The notes beneath the pieces are model-generated. The model was given only the letters and a program-made list of their open reading frames with translations. It ran no database searches and had not been told where the DNA came from. A stretch of DNA of 64,000 nt. It comes from Salinivirga cyanobacteriivorans. Lineage in GTDB: Bacteria > Bacteroidota > Bacteroidia > Bacteroidales > Salinivirgaceae. The position numbers and the translations under genes were made by a program. Below, one piece after another: positions 1-7,969 of the stretch. Where the stretch lies: positions 3,281,501 through 3,345,500 of the forward strand of contig NZ_CP013118.1 in NCBI RefSeq assembly GCF_001443605.1, in the 5' to 3' direction. Each line of letters begins with the position of its first letter. Within the stretch, counting starts at the first letter, position 1.

Positions 1-200
1 ACGCGGCCAATTACATTGCCTAACCCATCAATTCGTACTTCGTCAAATCCTGCTTCTTCCATTTGGCGTTTAAGCTCCTGTTGTACTTCCTTCTCCTGGA
101 GGCTCAACGATTTTATTTTAACAAGTTTGGATAGGTTTTCCGCAGTATAATCACGGTATTTTTCCGCTAGTTCATTAATTTTTGCATATACTTCGCTCAT
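1..200 (-). CDS. M20-family hydrolase, YgeY-like (N-terminal part only)
   Basis: The reverse complement opens with ATG at 200-198 and stays open to the window edge, giving the first 66 residues of a larger protein. It begins MSEVYAKINELAEKYRDY, followed by a segment (LVKIKSLSLQEKEV) and then GFDEVRIDGLGNVIGR. This is the N-terminal pattern of M20 metallohydrolases of the YgeY type (family knowledge), where a short helix leads to the conserved serine/glutamate strand. The zinc ligands lie outside the window, so activity cannot be judged. YgeY-type hydrolases often sit beside XdhC and purine-degradation genes, and the next two genes fit that. It is transcribed divergently from the XdhC gene across a 146-bp spacer. 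Assignment to YgeY rather than another M20 subgroup is an inference. Confidence 0.7.
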   Translation of the reverse strand, partial: MSEVYAKINELAEKYRDYTAENLSKLVKIKSLSLQEKEVQQELKRQMEEAGFDEVRIDGLGNVIGR

Positions 201-346
201 AATTATGTCTGATTTTTTTTGCATTGAGAAAGGTAAATATACCATTTTTTATGTATTTTTGACTATTTGCAGGACAAAAGAGCAGTGTGAATTTAAAAAA
301 ATAGAATAAACGAATATTTTTTAACCTTTTCGTAAAATATTTTTCC

Positions 347-1327
347 ATGAGTAAGTTTGAGGTGCATCAAGAAACAAATATCTGGAGCTTTTGTCGACAA
401 CAAATATTGGATGATAATGCTACAGCATTACTAATTATTTTAGAGACAAAAGGGAGTAGCCCGGGTAAACCGGGTTTTAAAATGGCTGTGAGCGAAAATG
501 GTGAACTGCAAGGCTCAGTTGGTGGAGGTAGTGCCGAATATGCAGCTGTAGAACGTGCGCGAAGAATATTGAAAAAAAACATTGCAAAGCCACAACTCAT
601 GCGGCAGGTACATAGTGCCGATGCTGAGGAGAGCTCAGGTATGATTTGCGCCGGTGAGCAAACACTGGCGATTGTCCCTTTAACTAAAGAATCAATTGCT
701 GTTATAGAAAAAATTGAACGCGCACAAGATACAATTTCAAATATTGCCTTGCATCTATCACCTGCGGGTATTGATCTGGTTGAAAAGCAAGAGTGCAATA
801 AAATTATTGTCAGCGATTTATCAAGTGAGGGGCAATGGGATTATACAGAACCTCAGGGGCTCACTGAAACAATATATATTTTCGGAGGAGGTCATGTCAG
901 CGTAGAGCTTAGTAAGGTAATGCGTATGTTAGGTTTTTACATCAAAATTTTTGATAACCGTCCGGAGATATCCACATTACACGCCAATGAATCAGCGCAT
1001 GAAAAACATGTAATAGATTTTGCCAATGCGGGATCCTATGTGCACGAGGGAGAAGGTAATTACATTGTAATTATGACTGTTGGGCATATGCATGATTTGG
1101 AGGTGCTTACTCAAATGGTTGGGAAAAAAGTAACATATTTAGGTATGATGGGAAGCAAAAGCAAAGTATCGACTATTCACCAGTTGCTACATGAAAAAGG
1201 GTTTAATGAGCAAGAAATAGGAAGTGTGCATATGCCTATTGGCGAACAGATATACAGTCATACGCCTAAAGAAATTGCAATAAGCATTGCCGCTGAGATT
1301 ATAAAAATCAAGAATCAACCCGTATAG
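347..1327 (+). CDS. XdhC/CoxI-family molybdoenzyme maturation protein
   Basis: A 326-residue protein of the XdhC family, cytosolic chaperones that bind molybdenum cofactor and assist its sulfuration before insertion into xanthine dehydrogenase-type hydroxylases. Visible motifs are the N-terminal GSVGGGSAE (about residues 56-64) and CAGEQ (about 100-104) of the XdhC_CoxI domain, then a Rossmann domain with IFGGGHVS near residue 179, FDNRPE near 201, and a C-terminal LGMMGSKSK ... PIG stretch. Length and domain order are normal. With the M20 hydrolase and guanine deaminase beside it, a role in purine catabolism is likely. The hydroxylase it would serve is not in the window. Guanine deaminase follows 60 bp downstream on the same strand. 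Confidence 0.88.
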   Translation: MSKFEVHQETNIWSFCRQQILDDNATALLIILETKGSSPGKPGFKMAVSENGELQGSVGGGSAEYAAVERARRILKKNIAKPQLMRQVHSADAEESSGMICAGEQTLAIVPLTKESIAVIEKIERAQDTISNIALHLSPAGIDLVEKQECNKIIVSDLSSEGQWDYTEPQGLTETIYIFGGGHVSVELSKVMRMLGFYIKIFDNRPEISTLHANESAHEKHVIDFANAGSYVHEGEGNYIVIMTVGHMHDLEVLTQMVGKKVTYLGMMGSKSKVSTIHQLLHEKGFNEQEIGSVHMPIGEQIYSHTPKEIAISIAAEIIKIKNQPV

Positions 1328-1387
1328 TTTTTAAAATTAGCAAGAATAAATTACATTTAAACAAATCAGATATAGAGAAAAATCACT

Positions 1388-1855
1388 ATGGACAAAAATG
1401 AATTAATGAAGCAAGCCATTAAACGTTCCGTTGAGAGCGTGGCTAAAGGTGGCGGGCCCTTTGGAGCGATTATAGCCAAAGACGGAGAAGTGATTGCAGA
1501 AGCCTCAAACAGTGTTACTTTAACCAATGATCCAACAGCTCACGCAGAGATCAATGCCATACGACAGGCAACCCAAAAGCTGGGTACTTTTGATCTCTCG
1601 GGTTGCGAGATTTATTCTTCATGTGAGCCATGTCCAATGTGCCTTGGTGCCATATATTGGGCGCGTCTTGATAAGCTCTACTTTGCGGGTACAAAAACAG
1701 ATGCCATGGAGGCAGGCTTTGACGACTCTTTTATTTATGATGAACTTAAGCTTGACTATGCAGACCGCAAACTCTATACCCGCCAGATGATGCGTGAAAA
1801 AGCAAAAGAAGCTTTTGATAAATGGCGTAATTTTGAGGAAAAGATTGATTACTAA
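1388..1855 (+). CDS. guaD: Guanine deaminase (CDA-type nucleoside deaminase)
   Basis: A 155-residue zinc deaminase of the cytidine deaminase fold. The catalytic HAE is at 52-54 (PTAHAEINAIR) and the zinc-binding PCPMC at 81-85. The following LGAIYWAR and the EAGFDDSFIYDEL stretch near residues 107-120 closely match Bacillus-type guanine deaminase rather than tRNA adenosine deaminase TadA, which is of similar size. Reaction: guanine + water to xanthine + ammonia, in the cytoplasm. Xanthine would be the substrate of the XdhC-matured hydroxylase, so the neighbours make metabolic sense. The C-terminal WRNF motif typical of GuaD is present. TadA is the main alternative and is less likely. Confidence 0.88.
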   Translation: MDKNELMKQAIKRSVESVAKGGGPFGAIIAKDGEVIAEASNSVTLTNDPTAHAEINAIRQATQKLGTFDLSGCEIYSSCEPCPMCLGAIYWARLDKLYFAGTKTDAMEAGFDDSFIYDELKLDYADRKLYTRQMMREKAKEAFDKWRNFEEKIDY

Positions 1856-1941
1856 CCGGTAAGAAAACAATTAAAAGTTTGGTGGCTTTTCAGATACGAA
1901 GGAATTTTAATGAAAAAGCAACAAATTTTTAGTTTCGGGTG

Positions 1942-1971
1942 TTGTTTTTTTCAATTTTATATATAGTTTTG
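1942..1971 (+). promoter_or_regulatory. Promoter of the trp operon (TTG-N19-TAGTTTTG)
   Basis: TTG at 1942-1944 and TAGTTTTG at 1964-1971 are separated by exactly 19 bp, matching the Bacteroidota consensus TTG-N17-23-TAnnTTTG. Transcription would start about 7 nt downstream of the -7 box, almost on the ATG of leader peptide 1 (1979). The first leader would then be read from a nearly leaderless transcript. The same two boxes with the same spacing precede the aromatic operon. Confidence 0.75.
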
Positions 1972-1978
1972 TAATCAA

Positions 1979-2032
1979 ATGAAGCGAATTTTAAACATAT
2001 GGCATTGGCACAATCTTGACGATCAATCGTGA
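1979..2032 (+). CDS. trp leader peptide 1 (WHWH)
   Basis: A 17-codon ORF encoding MKRILNIWHWHNLDDQS, with Trp codons at 2000-2002 and 2006-2008 alternating with two His codons. It begins 7 nt after the promoter -7 box and is followed 28 nt later by a perfect intrinsic terminator. ATTGGC (2004-2009), overlapping the second Trp codon, can pair with GCCGAT (2037-2042), a 1:2-type hairpin that a ribosome stalled on Trp codons would block. TCGTGAGG at the stop codon (2027-2034) can pair with CCTCACGA (2075-2082) inside the terminator. The codons and hairpins are seen directly. Ribosome-mediated attenuation is the inference, by analogy with enteric trpL. Histidine starvation might also be sensed. 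Confidence 0.72.
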   Translation: MKRILNIWHWHNLDDQS

Positions 2033-2060
2033 GGAAGCCGATCTGTATGTAAAAATATAC

Positions 2061-2093
2061 AAGCCCGTCGTGAACCTCACGACGGGCTTTTTT
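2061..2093 (+). terminator. Attenuator terminator 1 of the trp operon
   Basis: A perfect 13-bp stem (2061-2073 with 2077-2089), loop ACC, followed by a T run at 2089-2093. It lies between leader 1 and leader 2, so it can only act on transcripts meant for trpE. Stem strength and T run are those of a rho-independent terminator. Confidence 0.88.
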
Positions 2094-2116
2094 AGTTTAT
2101 AAAAAAAAATAATGAA

Positions 2117-2179
2117 ATGGAAAAAATACAAAAAAATAAACTTTGGTGGTGGCACATCTGGCAAACGATAATGTCGTGA
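2117..2179 (+). CDS. trp leader peptide 2 (WWWHIW)
   Basis: A 20-codon ORF encoding MEKIQKNKLWWWHIWQTIMS. Four of six consecutive codons are Trp (TGG at 2144, 2147, 2150 and 2159), which cannot be expected by chance in an AT-rich spacer. It lies between terminator 1 and terminator 2. TGGCACA (2150-2156) within the Trp codons can pair with TGTGCTA (2184-2190), 7 bp with one G-U. TCGTGA at the stop (2174-2179) matches the complement of TCACGA (2217-2222) in the loop and 3' arm of terminator 2. Both leaders end in Ser-stop with the same TCGTGA hexamer. An overlapping frame from 2113 has only one Trp and is not favoured. Confidence 0.78.
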   Translation: MEKIQKNKLWWWHIWQTIMS

Positions 2180-2203
2180 AGAGTGTGCTATGCATAAATT
2201 TTA

Positions 2204-2240
2204 AAAGGCTCATCAATCACGATGAGCCTTTATTTTTTTT
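2204..2240 (+). terminator. Attenuator terminator 2 of the trp operon
   Basis: An 11-bp stem (2204-2214 with 2221-2231), 6-nt loop AATCAC, and eight T residues at 2233-2240. It ends 20 nt before the trpE start codon, the normal place for the final attenuator of a biosynthetic operon. Confidence 0.9.
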
Positions 2241-2260
2241 AATACCTAAACGAATCACAA

Positions 2261-3649
2261 ATGAGCAAATTAACTATTCACTCAAAGAAAATCCTGGCCG
2301 ACACCCTTTCTCCGGTTAGCCTTTATCTTAAATTCAGAGATATTTACCCCAATGCAATTTTACTGGAGAGCAATGACTTTAAGGGCGGGGCAGACAACTA
2401 CTCATTCCTGTGCCTCGATCCATTGGCAGCTTTTATCCATGACGATAAGCATACGAAGATGTCTTTTCTGGGTGAAGATATATCTGAACGATTTACTGGT
2501 CATGTAAATGATAAACTCCAACAATTTCTTGATTATTTTAAAATTGATGGAAGTCCCGAAGCGCTTCGACTCAATGGAATGTTTGGTTACACTGCCTACG
2601 ATGCGGTAACCAATTTTGAGAAAGTTGATATCCCCCAACGAGACAACAGAACACGAATTCCTGATATTTTTTATCAGCTATACCGGTTCGTAATAGCCAT
2701 TAATCACCATCAATATTCAGCCACGTTAATGGAGCTCATTCCGGAAGGAGACGCATCACGTTTACAGGAAATTGAAGATCAACTGCTGAACCGCGCTTAT
2801 GCTTCATATCCCTTCAAAGCTTCAGGGCAGGAACAGTCAAATATGACTGATGAAAACTACAAGGAACTTGTCGGAAAGGCTGTTGAGCATTGTCAGCTGG
2901 GCGATACTTTTCAGTTGGTACTTTCACGGAGGTTTAATAAATGTTTCGAAGGTGATGAGTTTAATGTTTATCGTGCATTGCGCTCTATCAATCCATCGCC
3001 CTATCTTTTTTATTTCGATTATGGCAATTTCAGACTATTTGGGTCATCGCCCGAAAGTCAGTTGGTTGTGCGTAATGGCAAGGCCACAATTGTGCCCATT
3101 GCCGGAACAGTTAAGCGATCGGGAAATGATGAAGAAGACCGGCGACTTGCCAGTGATTTATACAACGATCAAAAGGAGAATGCCGAGCATGTGATGCTTG
3201 TTGATTTGGCGCGGAATGATTTGAGTCGGTTTGCAACCGGTATTGCAGTGGATAAATTTAAGGAGATACAATATTTTTCTCATGTACTGCATATGGTCTC
3301 TAATGTAAGTGGTAACATTCAAAATGGTGTTTCGCCGCTCGAAATGTTGGGGAAAAGCTATCCGGCCGGAACCCTTACCGGCGCCCCAAAAGTAAAGGCC
3401 ATGGAGCTGATCAGTCGCTATGAAAATGTAAATCGCAGCTTTTACGGTGGTGCCATTGGACAAATCAGTTTCAATGGAGATGTGAATCATGCCATCATCA
3501 TTCGATCTGTTCTGGCTAAAGATCATCAGTTATATTATCAGGCAGGGGCAGGCATTGTCGTACAGTCGGAACCTCACAAAGAGCTTGAAGAGGTAGATAA
3601 TAAAGTCAGGGCCATTCAGAAAGCTATAGAAATGGCTGAAACAATTTAG
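2261..3649 (+). CDS. trpE: Anthranilate synthase component I
   Basis: A 462-residue chorismate-binding enzyme that, with TrpG, converts chorismate and glutamine-derived ammonia to anthranilate, the first committed step to tryptophan. The N-terminal LLES motif (34-37) is the feedback tryptophan-binding element of TrpE, which separates it from PabB and menaquinone isochorismate synthases. The C-terminal catalytic domain shows PIAGTVKR, LVDLARNDL, PAGTLTGAPK and the terminal GAGIV stretch, all canonical. First gene of an uninterrupted trpEGDCFBA operon. Expression is predicted to be controlled by the two attenuators upstream, and the enzyme by tryptophan through LLES. trpG follows 20 bp later. 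Confidence 0.97.
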   Translation: MSKLTIHSKKILADTLSPVSLYLKFRDIYPNAILLESNDFKGGADNYSFLCLDPLAAFIHDDKHTKMSFLGEDISERFTGHVNDKLQQFLDYFKIDGSPEALRLNGMFGYTAYDAVTNFEKVDIPQRDNRTRIPDIFYQLYRFVIAINHHQYSATLMELIPEGDASRLQEIEDQLLNRAYASYPFKASGQEQSNMTDENYKELVGKAVEHCQLGDTFQLVLSRRFNKCFEGDEFNVYRALRSINPSPYLFYFDYGNFRLFGSSPESQLVVRNGKATIVPIAGTVKRSGNDEEDRRLASDLYNDQKENAEHVMLVDLARNDLSRFATGIAVDKFKEIQYFSHVLHMVSNVSGNIQNGVSPLEMLGKSYPAGTLTGAPKVKAMELISRYENVNRSFYGGAIGQISFNGDVNHAIIIRSVLAKDHQLYYQAGAGIVVQSEPHKELEEVDNKVRAIQKAIEMAETI

Positions 3650-3669
3650 TAATTAATAAAACTACAATT

Positions 3670-4323
3670 ATGCATACTTTAATCATTGACAACTACGACT
3701 CATTTACCTACAATTTGGCTGAATTTATTCGTCAGTGTGGGCTTACAGAATTTGATGTGTTTCGTAACGATGAAATCAGCATTGCCGAATGCGCTAAATA
3801 TGAGCAAATAATCATTTCACCCGGGCCGGGCGTGCCTGAGGATGCCGGAATTATTAATGAACTTTTGAAAGAGTTAGGTCCAAAGAAAAAAATTCTCGGT
3901 ATTTGTCTTGGTATGCAAGCCATGGGAGAGGTTTATCAATGTAAACTCACTAATTTGCCAGAGGTTTTTCATGGCCGGGCTACAACCATTGAACGGCTTG
4001 ATGAAAACGAACGGATTTTTAAGGATTTGCCTCGTAATCTTAAGGTTGGACGCTATCACTCCTGGGGTATTCGCGTGGCTGATATTAGTCAGGAATTTGA
4101 ATTGTTGAGCCAGGATGAAAATGGCATTGCCATGGCCATCCGACATAAAGAATTCGATATGGTTGGATTACAGTTTCATCCTGAATCAGTGCTCACAGAG
4201 CATGGTATTCAGATGATCGCCAATTGGCTGAACGTACCCGAACCACAAATGGAGGTATGCCTGCCGGCAGCTGACAGCGCAGCCTATGATATCAACCGAA
4301 TTGAACGTTCATTATTTCTATAA
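3670..4323 (+). CDS. trpG: Anthranilate synthase component II (glutamine amidotransferase)
   Basis: A class I glutamine amidotransferase, 217 residues, supplying ammonia to TrpE. It shows DNYDSFTYN at the N-terminus, oxyanion motif SPGPGVPEDAG (50-60), nucleophile Cys79 in GICLGMQAM, and the catalytic pair His170/Glu172 in FHPESVLTEHG. A C-terminal tail of about 25 residues beyond the usual end of the domain (after NWLNV) ends in an Asn-Arg-Ile-Glu-Arg stretch. TrpG proteins can double as PabA, and the position right after trpE makes the tryptophan role primary. 11 bp before trpD. Confidence 0.96.
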   Translation: MHTLIIDNYDSFTYNLAEFIRQCGLTEFDVFRNDEISIAECAKYEQIIISPGPGVPEDAGIINELLKELGPKKKILGICLGMQAMGEVYQCKLTNLPEVFHGRATTIERLDENERIFKDLPRNLKVGRYHSWGIRVADISQEFELLSQDENGIAMAIRHKEFDMVGLQFHPESVLTEHGIQMIANWLNVPEPQMEVCLPAADSAAYDINRIERSLFL

Positions 4324-4334
4324 AACCAAATGCA

Positions 4335-5333
4335 ATGAAACAAATTTTAAATCATTTATATCAGCATAAAACACTTACAAGGGCCGAGGCAAATGAGATT
4401 CTCAAACAAATTGCCAGTGCTGCTTTCAATACCAGTCAAATGGCCGCTTTTTTAGGTGTTTATGCTATGCGGCCCGTAACCCTTGAGGAGCTTTCGGGGT
4501 TCAGGGAAGCTATGCTGGAACTGCAAATACCAGTCGATACCAATGGATTTGAAACCATTGATTTGTGTGGAACCGGTGGCGATGGAAAGGATACTTTTAA
4601 TATCTCCACTATCTCATCTTTTGTGGCAGCCGGGGCTGGGCTGAAGGTAACCAAACATGGAAACTACGCCGTGTCATCCTCTGTTGGCTCATCTAACATT
4701 CTGGAGCATTTCGGTTATCGCTTTTCCCAGGACCGCGATAAGTTGCTTCATGAATTAGACAAGGCAGGTATTACATTTTTGCACGCTCCGCTTTTTAATC
4801 CGGCTATGAAAAATATTGCGCCGGTTCGCAAAGCCCTGGGCACAAAGACCTTTTTCAATATCCTGGGACCCATGATCAACCCTGCCAACCCTGACCGGCA
4901 ACTAATTGGCGTTTTTAACACAGAAACCGCACGTTTGTATCACTACATATATCAACAAAGCAAAAAAGACTATACGGTAGTGCATAGCCTCGATGGGTAC
5001 GACGAGGTTTCGCTTACCGGAACTTTCAAAGCTTTTAATCGCGCAGGAGAACGAAATTTTACACCCAGGGATTTGGGCTTGCCGGTTTTACAGGCTGGTG
5101 AAATTGGGAGTGGCGATGGAATTGCCGATTCTGCACAAATATTTTTAAATGTACTCAAAAACGAGGCTACACCAGCTCAAAAGTCGGTTGTAATTGCCAA
5201 TGCAGCTTTGGCTATTCATACGGCAAAGCCCGATAAACCCATTGAAGAAAGTATTGAGAAGGCAAAAGCAAGTATAGAAAAGGGTGAGGCTTTTAAAGTG
5301 TTTGACAAATTAATGGAGATAAACGCATCATGA
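4335..5333 (+). CDS. trpD: Anthranilate phosphoribosyltransferase
   Basis: 332 residues, normal family length. Joins anthranilate and PRPP to give phosphoribosylanthranilate. The PRPP-binding loop is CGTGGDGKDTFNIST (about residues 77-91), followed by KHGNYAVSSSVGSSNILE and the conserved PAMKNIAPVRKALGTKTFFNILGP region, where anthranilate and magnesium ligands lie. Its last 4 bases overlap the trpC start (ATGA), indicating translational coupling. It is a free-standing TrpD, not fused to TrpG as in enterics. Confidence 0.97.
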   Translation: MKQILNHLYQHKTLTRAEANEILKQIASAAFNTSQMAAFLGVYAMRPVTLEELSGFREAMLELQIPVDTNGFETIDLCGTGGDGKDTFNISTISSFVAAGAGLKVTKHGNYAVSSSVGSSNILEHFGYRFSQDRDKLLHELDKAGITFLHAPLFNPAMKNIAPVRKALGTKTFFNILGPMINPANPDRQLIGVFNTETARLYHYIYQQSKKDYTVVHSLDGYDEVSLTGTFKAFNRAGERNFTPRDLGLPVLQAGEIGSGDGIADSAQIFLNVLKNEATPAQKSVVIANAALAIHTAKPDKPIEESIEKAKASIEKGEAFKVFDKLMEINAS

Positions 5334-6130
5334 AGCAGATACTTGATGAAATTGTAGAAAAGAAAAAGTTGGAGATTGCACAGCAGAAGCGTGTTATTCC
5401 GGAAAGATATTTTGAGCAATCACGGTTTTTTCAACGGTTTCCGCTCTCTTTTGCAGATCATATAAAGCATGGTAGTGGAGTAGTGGCTGAGCATAAACGA
5501 AAATCGCCTTCAAAAGGTACCATTCATACGGTAATGTCCCATCAGGAAGTAATCTCAGGCTATCAGCACGCGGGAGCATCAGCTGTTTCGGTGCTTACCG
5601 ATGAGTTGTTTTTCGGAGGAAGTTTATTTCACCTGGAATCGGTTCGTGCGCAAATCAATATTCCAATTTTGAGAAAGGATTTCATCATAGACCCATACCA
5701 AATTGCTCAATCGAAAGCGGCAGGAGCTGATGCTGTTTTGCTTATTGCGCGAATATTATCGCCACAGCAAATTCAGGAGCTGGCAGCATTGGCTCAGGGA
5801 CATGGAATGGAGGTCTTGTTGGAGCTGCACGATGAGTCGGAACTCGAAAAAGTCAATGGCTTGATAGATGTCATTGGTGTCAATAACCGGAATTTACAGA
5901 ATTTTTCTGTCGATTTAGACCAGTCTATTGCACTATGTAAGCAAATTCCTGATTCGTACACCAAAATCGCCGAAAGTGGTATCTCTGCACCTGAAACTGC
6001 TGCGAAACTTAAAACAGCGGGTTTTCATGGTTTTTTAATCGGTGAGTTTTTTATGAGCGAAAAGAATCCGCCGGGCAAGTGCCTTTCTTTTATCAATAAA
6101 TACAATCACCTTAAAAACAGTGAAACATGA
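5330..6130 (+). CDS. trpC: Indole-3-glycerol-phosphate synthase
   Basis: A TIM-barrel enzyme of 266 residues that closes the indole ring of CdRP. Characteristic motifs in order: the catalytic lysine strand in VVAEHKRKSPSKG (about residues 50-62), VLTDELFFGGS, PILRKDFIID (about 114-123), LLELHDESEL, VIGVNNRNL and the phosphate-binding ESGI and FLIGEFFM. It is monofunctional, with trpF as a separate overlapping gene (stop/start overlap at 6127-6130). Coupled at both ends, it sits in the middle of the operon. Confidence 0.97.
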   Translation: MKQILDEIVEKKKLEIAQQKRVIPERYFEQSRFFQRFPLSFADHIKHGSGVVAEHKRKSPSKGTIHTVMSHQEVISGYQHAGASAVSVLTDELFFGGSLFHLESVRAQINIPILRKDFIIDPYQIAQSKAAGADAVLLIARILSPQQIQELAALAQGHGMEVLLELHDESELEKVNGLIDVIGVNNRNLQNFSVDLDQSIALCKQIPDSYTKIAESGISAPETAAKLKTAGFHGFLIGEFFMSEKNPPGKCLSFINKYNHLKNSET

Positions 6131-6750
6131 AAGTTAAAGTTTGTGGGTTGAATAGCCTGGAGAATATAAAAGCGTTACCTCTGGAAGATATTGATTTCCT
6201 GGGTTTTATTTTTTACCCGAAATCGCCGCGCAATGTGACAATTGTTCCCGACAGGTCGTTTATGCAATTAACATCAACACACAGCAGGACAGGAGTATTC
6301 GTTAATGCGCCAGTTTCTTTGATTATACGGAATGTTTTTGCCTATGGTTTGAACACTGTGCAGTTGCATGGTAATGAGTCTCCGGATATATGTAAGGAGC
6401 TTAAAGAACAGAGCCTGGTGGTTATAAAAGCCTTTAGCGTGAGCCACAAATTTGATTTTCAAACAGTGGAACAATACGAGTCAGTTGTCGATTATTTCTT
6501 GTTTGATACACCTACCAAAGCCTATGGAGGTAGTGGCCACCAATTCGATTGGTCGGTGCTCAAAGGTTATAACGGGCATGTTCCATTTTTCCTAAGTGGC
6601 GGCATCGGACCGGATGATGCTGCACAAATTAAGGCTTTTTATCATAAAAAATTTGCTGGAATTGATCTTAACAGTCGTTTTGAGGTTCGACCCGGCGTAA
6701 AAGATAGTTTGCAATTAATGAAGTTTTTAAAAGAGGTAAAATCAAAATAA
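6127..6750 (+). CDS. trpF: Phosphoribosylanthranilate isomerase
   Basis: 207 residues, TIM barrel. It performs the Amadori rearrangement of PRA to CdRP. The N-terminal [12 protein letters not shown] carries the catalytic cysteine (Cys7), then [27 protein letters not shown], a [19 protein letters not shown] stretch with the catalytic aspartate, and the phosphate-gripping [13 protein letters not shown] terminal [15 protein letters not shown] replaces the usual DVSSGVE-type motif: the first part is more divergent (LNSR in place of the common SSG), but EVRPGVKD is intact. Overlaps trpC by 4 bp and ends 1 bp before trpB. Confidence 0.95.
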   Translation: MKVKVCGLNSLENIKALPLEDIDFLGFIFYPKSPRNVTIVPDRSFMQLTSTHSRTGVFVNAPVSLIIRNVFAYGLNTVQLHGNESPDICKELKEQSLVVIKAFSVSHKFDFQTVEQYESVVDYFLFDTPTKAYGGSGHQFDWSVLKGYNGHVPFFLSGGIGPDDAAQIKAFYHKKFAGIDLNSRFEVRPGVKDSLQLMKFLKEVKSK

Positions 6751-6751
6751 T

Positions 6752-7942
6752 ATGTTACAAATAAAATCAATAGCGGATAAGCGCGGATATTACGGGGAGT
6801 TTGGTGGTGCATGGATCCCTGAGATGTTGCGCCCCAATATAAAAGAGCTGGAGGCTCATTACCTGGGAATTTTAAATGATCCCGATTTTCAAAAAACTTT
6901 CCGGAATCTTTTAACCGAATATACTGGAAGACCGACGCCGCTCTATTTTGCCGAAAGGTTATCAAAACAATATCAAACCAATATTTGGCTTAAGCGCGAA
7001 GACCTCAATCATACCGGAGCCCACAAAATAAACAATACCATTGGGCAGGTTTTGATGGCAGAACATTTGGGCAAGAAGCGTATTATTGCTGAAACCGGGG
7101 CAGGTCAGCATGGGGTGGCCACGGCTACTGTGTGTGCTTTGCGGGGATTAGAGTGTGTGGTGCATATGGGTGCTTTGGATGTGGAGCGGCAGGCACCAAA
7201 CGTAGCACGAATGAAGATGCTGGGAGCCACAGTTGTACCGGCTACAAGTGGCAATAAAACCCTCAAGGATGCAACCAACGAGGCGCTTCGCGATTGGATC
7301 AATAACCCGGCTGATACTTTTTATGTAATTGGCTCTGTTGTAGGGCCGCATCCATATCCGGAGATTGTTACTCAATTACAATCAGTTATCAGCGCAGAAA
7401 TTGCCGAGCAATTCAAAGCTAAAACCGGAAAGAGTGAGCCTGATTATGTAATGGCGTGTGTTGGCGGGGGAAGTAATGCTGCCGGGGCTTTTTATCACTT
7501 TTTAAACACAGGTGTAAAGCTGGTTGGTATTGAAGCCGCAGGTAAGGGTTTGCATACTGAAGAGCATGCAGCTACTATAAATTTTGGACGGACAGGAATT
7601 CTGCATGGTGCTAAAAGTTTGCTTATTCAAACCGACGATGGACAGGTGGTTGAACCATATTCTATCTCTGCCGGCCTCGATTATCCGGGTATTGGACCAT
7701 TGCATGCCTGGTTGCATCAAACAGGTAAAGCTCAGTTTCTTGGTGTGGACGACCAGGAGGCTCTTGATGCAGCTGTTGAATTGACCCGGCTGGAGGGCAT
7801 TATACCTGCCCTTGAATCAGCCCATGCTTTTGCAGCACTCAAAAAATTGGACTTTAAAAAAAACGATAACGTTGTGATCAATCTTTCGGGTCGTGGCGAT
7901 AAAGACATGGCTACCTACCTGAAAGCACTTGATTTGAAATGA
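6752..7942 (+). CDS. trpB: Tryptophan synthase beta chain
   Basis: 396 residues, the usual length of a standard TrpB1. A PLP enzyme joining indole and serine. PLP lysine is Lys92 in [11 protein letters not shown], the phosphate-binding glycine loop is [10 protein letters not shown] (near residue 231), and the opening [15 protein letters not shown] and [13 protein letters not shown] are canonical. It forms the alpha2-beta2 tunnel complex with TrpA, whose gene follows after 27 bp. Nothing unusual seen. Confidence 0.98.
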   Translation: MLQIKSIADKRGYYGEFGGAWIPEMLRPNIKELEAHYLGILNDPDFQKTFRNLLTEYTGRPTPLYFAERLSKQYQTNIWLKREDLNHTGAHKINNTIGQVLMAEHLGKKRIIAETGAGQHGVATATVCALRGLECVVHMGALDVERQAPNVARMKMLGATVVPATSGNKTLKDATNEALRDWINNPADTFYVIGSVVGPHPYPEIVTQLQSVISAEIAEQFKAKTGKSEPDYVMACVGGGSNAAGAFYHFLNTGVKLVGIEAAGKGLHTEEHAATINFGRTGILHGAKSLLIQTDDGQVVEPYSISAGLDYPGIGPLHAWLHQTGKAQFLGVDDQEALDAAVELTRLEGIIPALESAHAFAALKKLDFKKNDNVVINLSGRGDKDMATYLKALDLK

Positions 7943-7969
7943 TTCTCTTTCAATGAAAAAATCTCTGAA

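Noticed and set aside
2113-2170. Alternative leader frame from ATG 2113 (MKWKKYKK...)
   Set aside because: Contains only one Trp and no run of regulatory codons; the overlapping frame from 2117 has four Trp in six codons.
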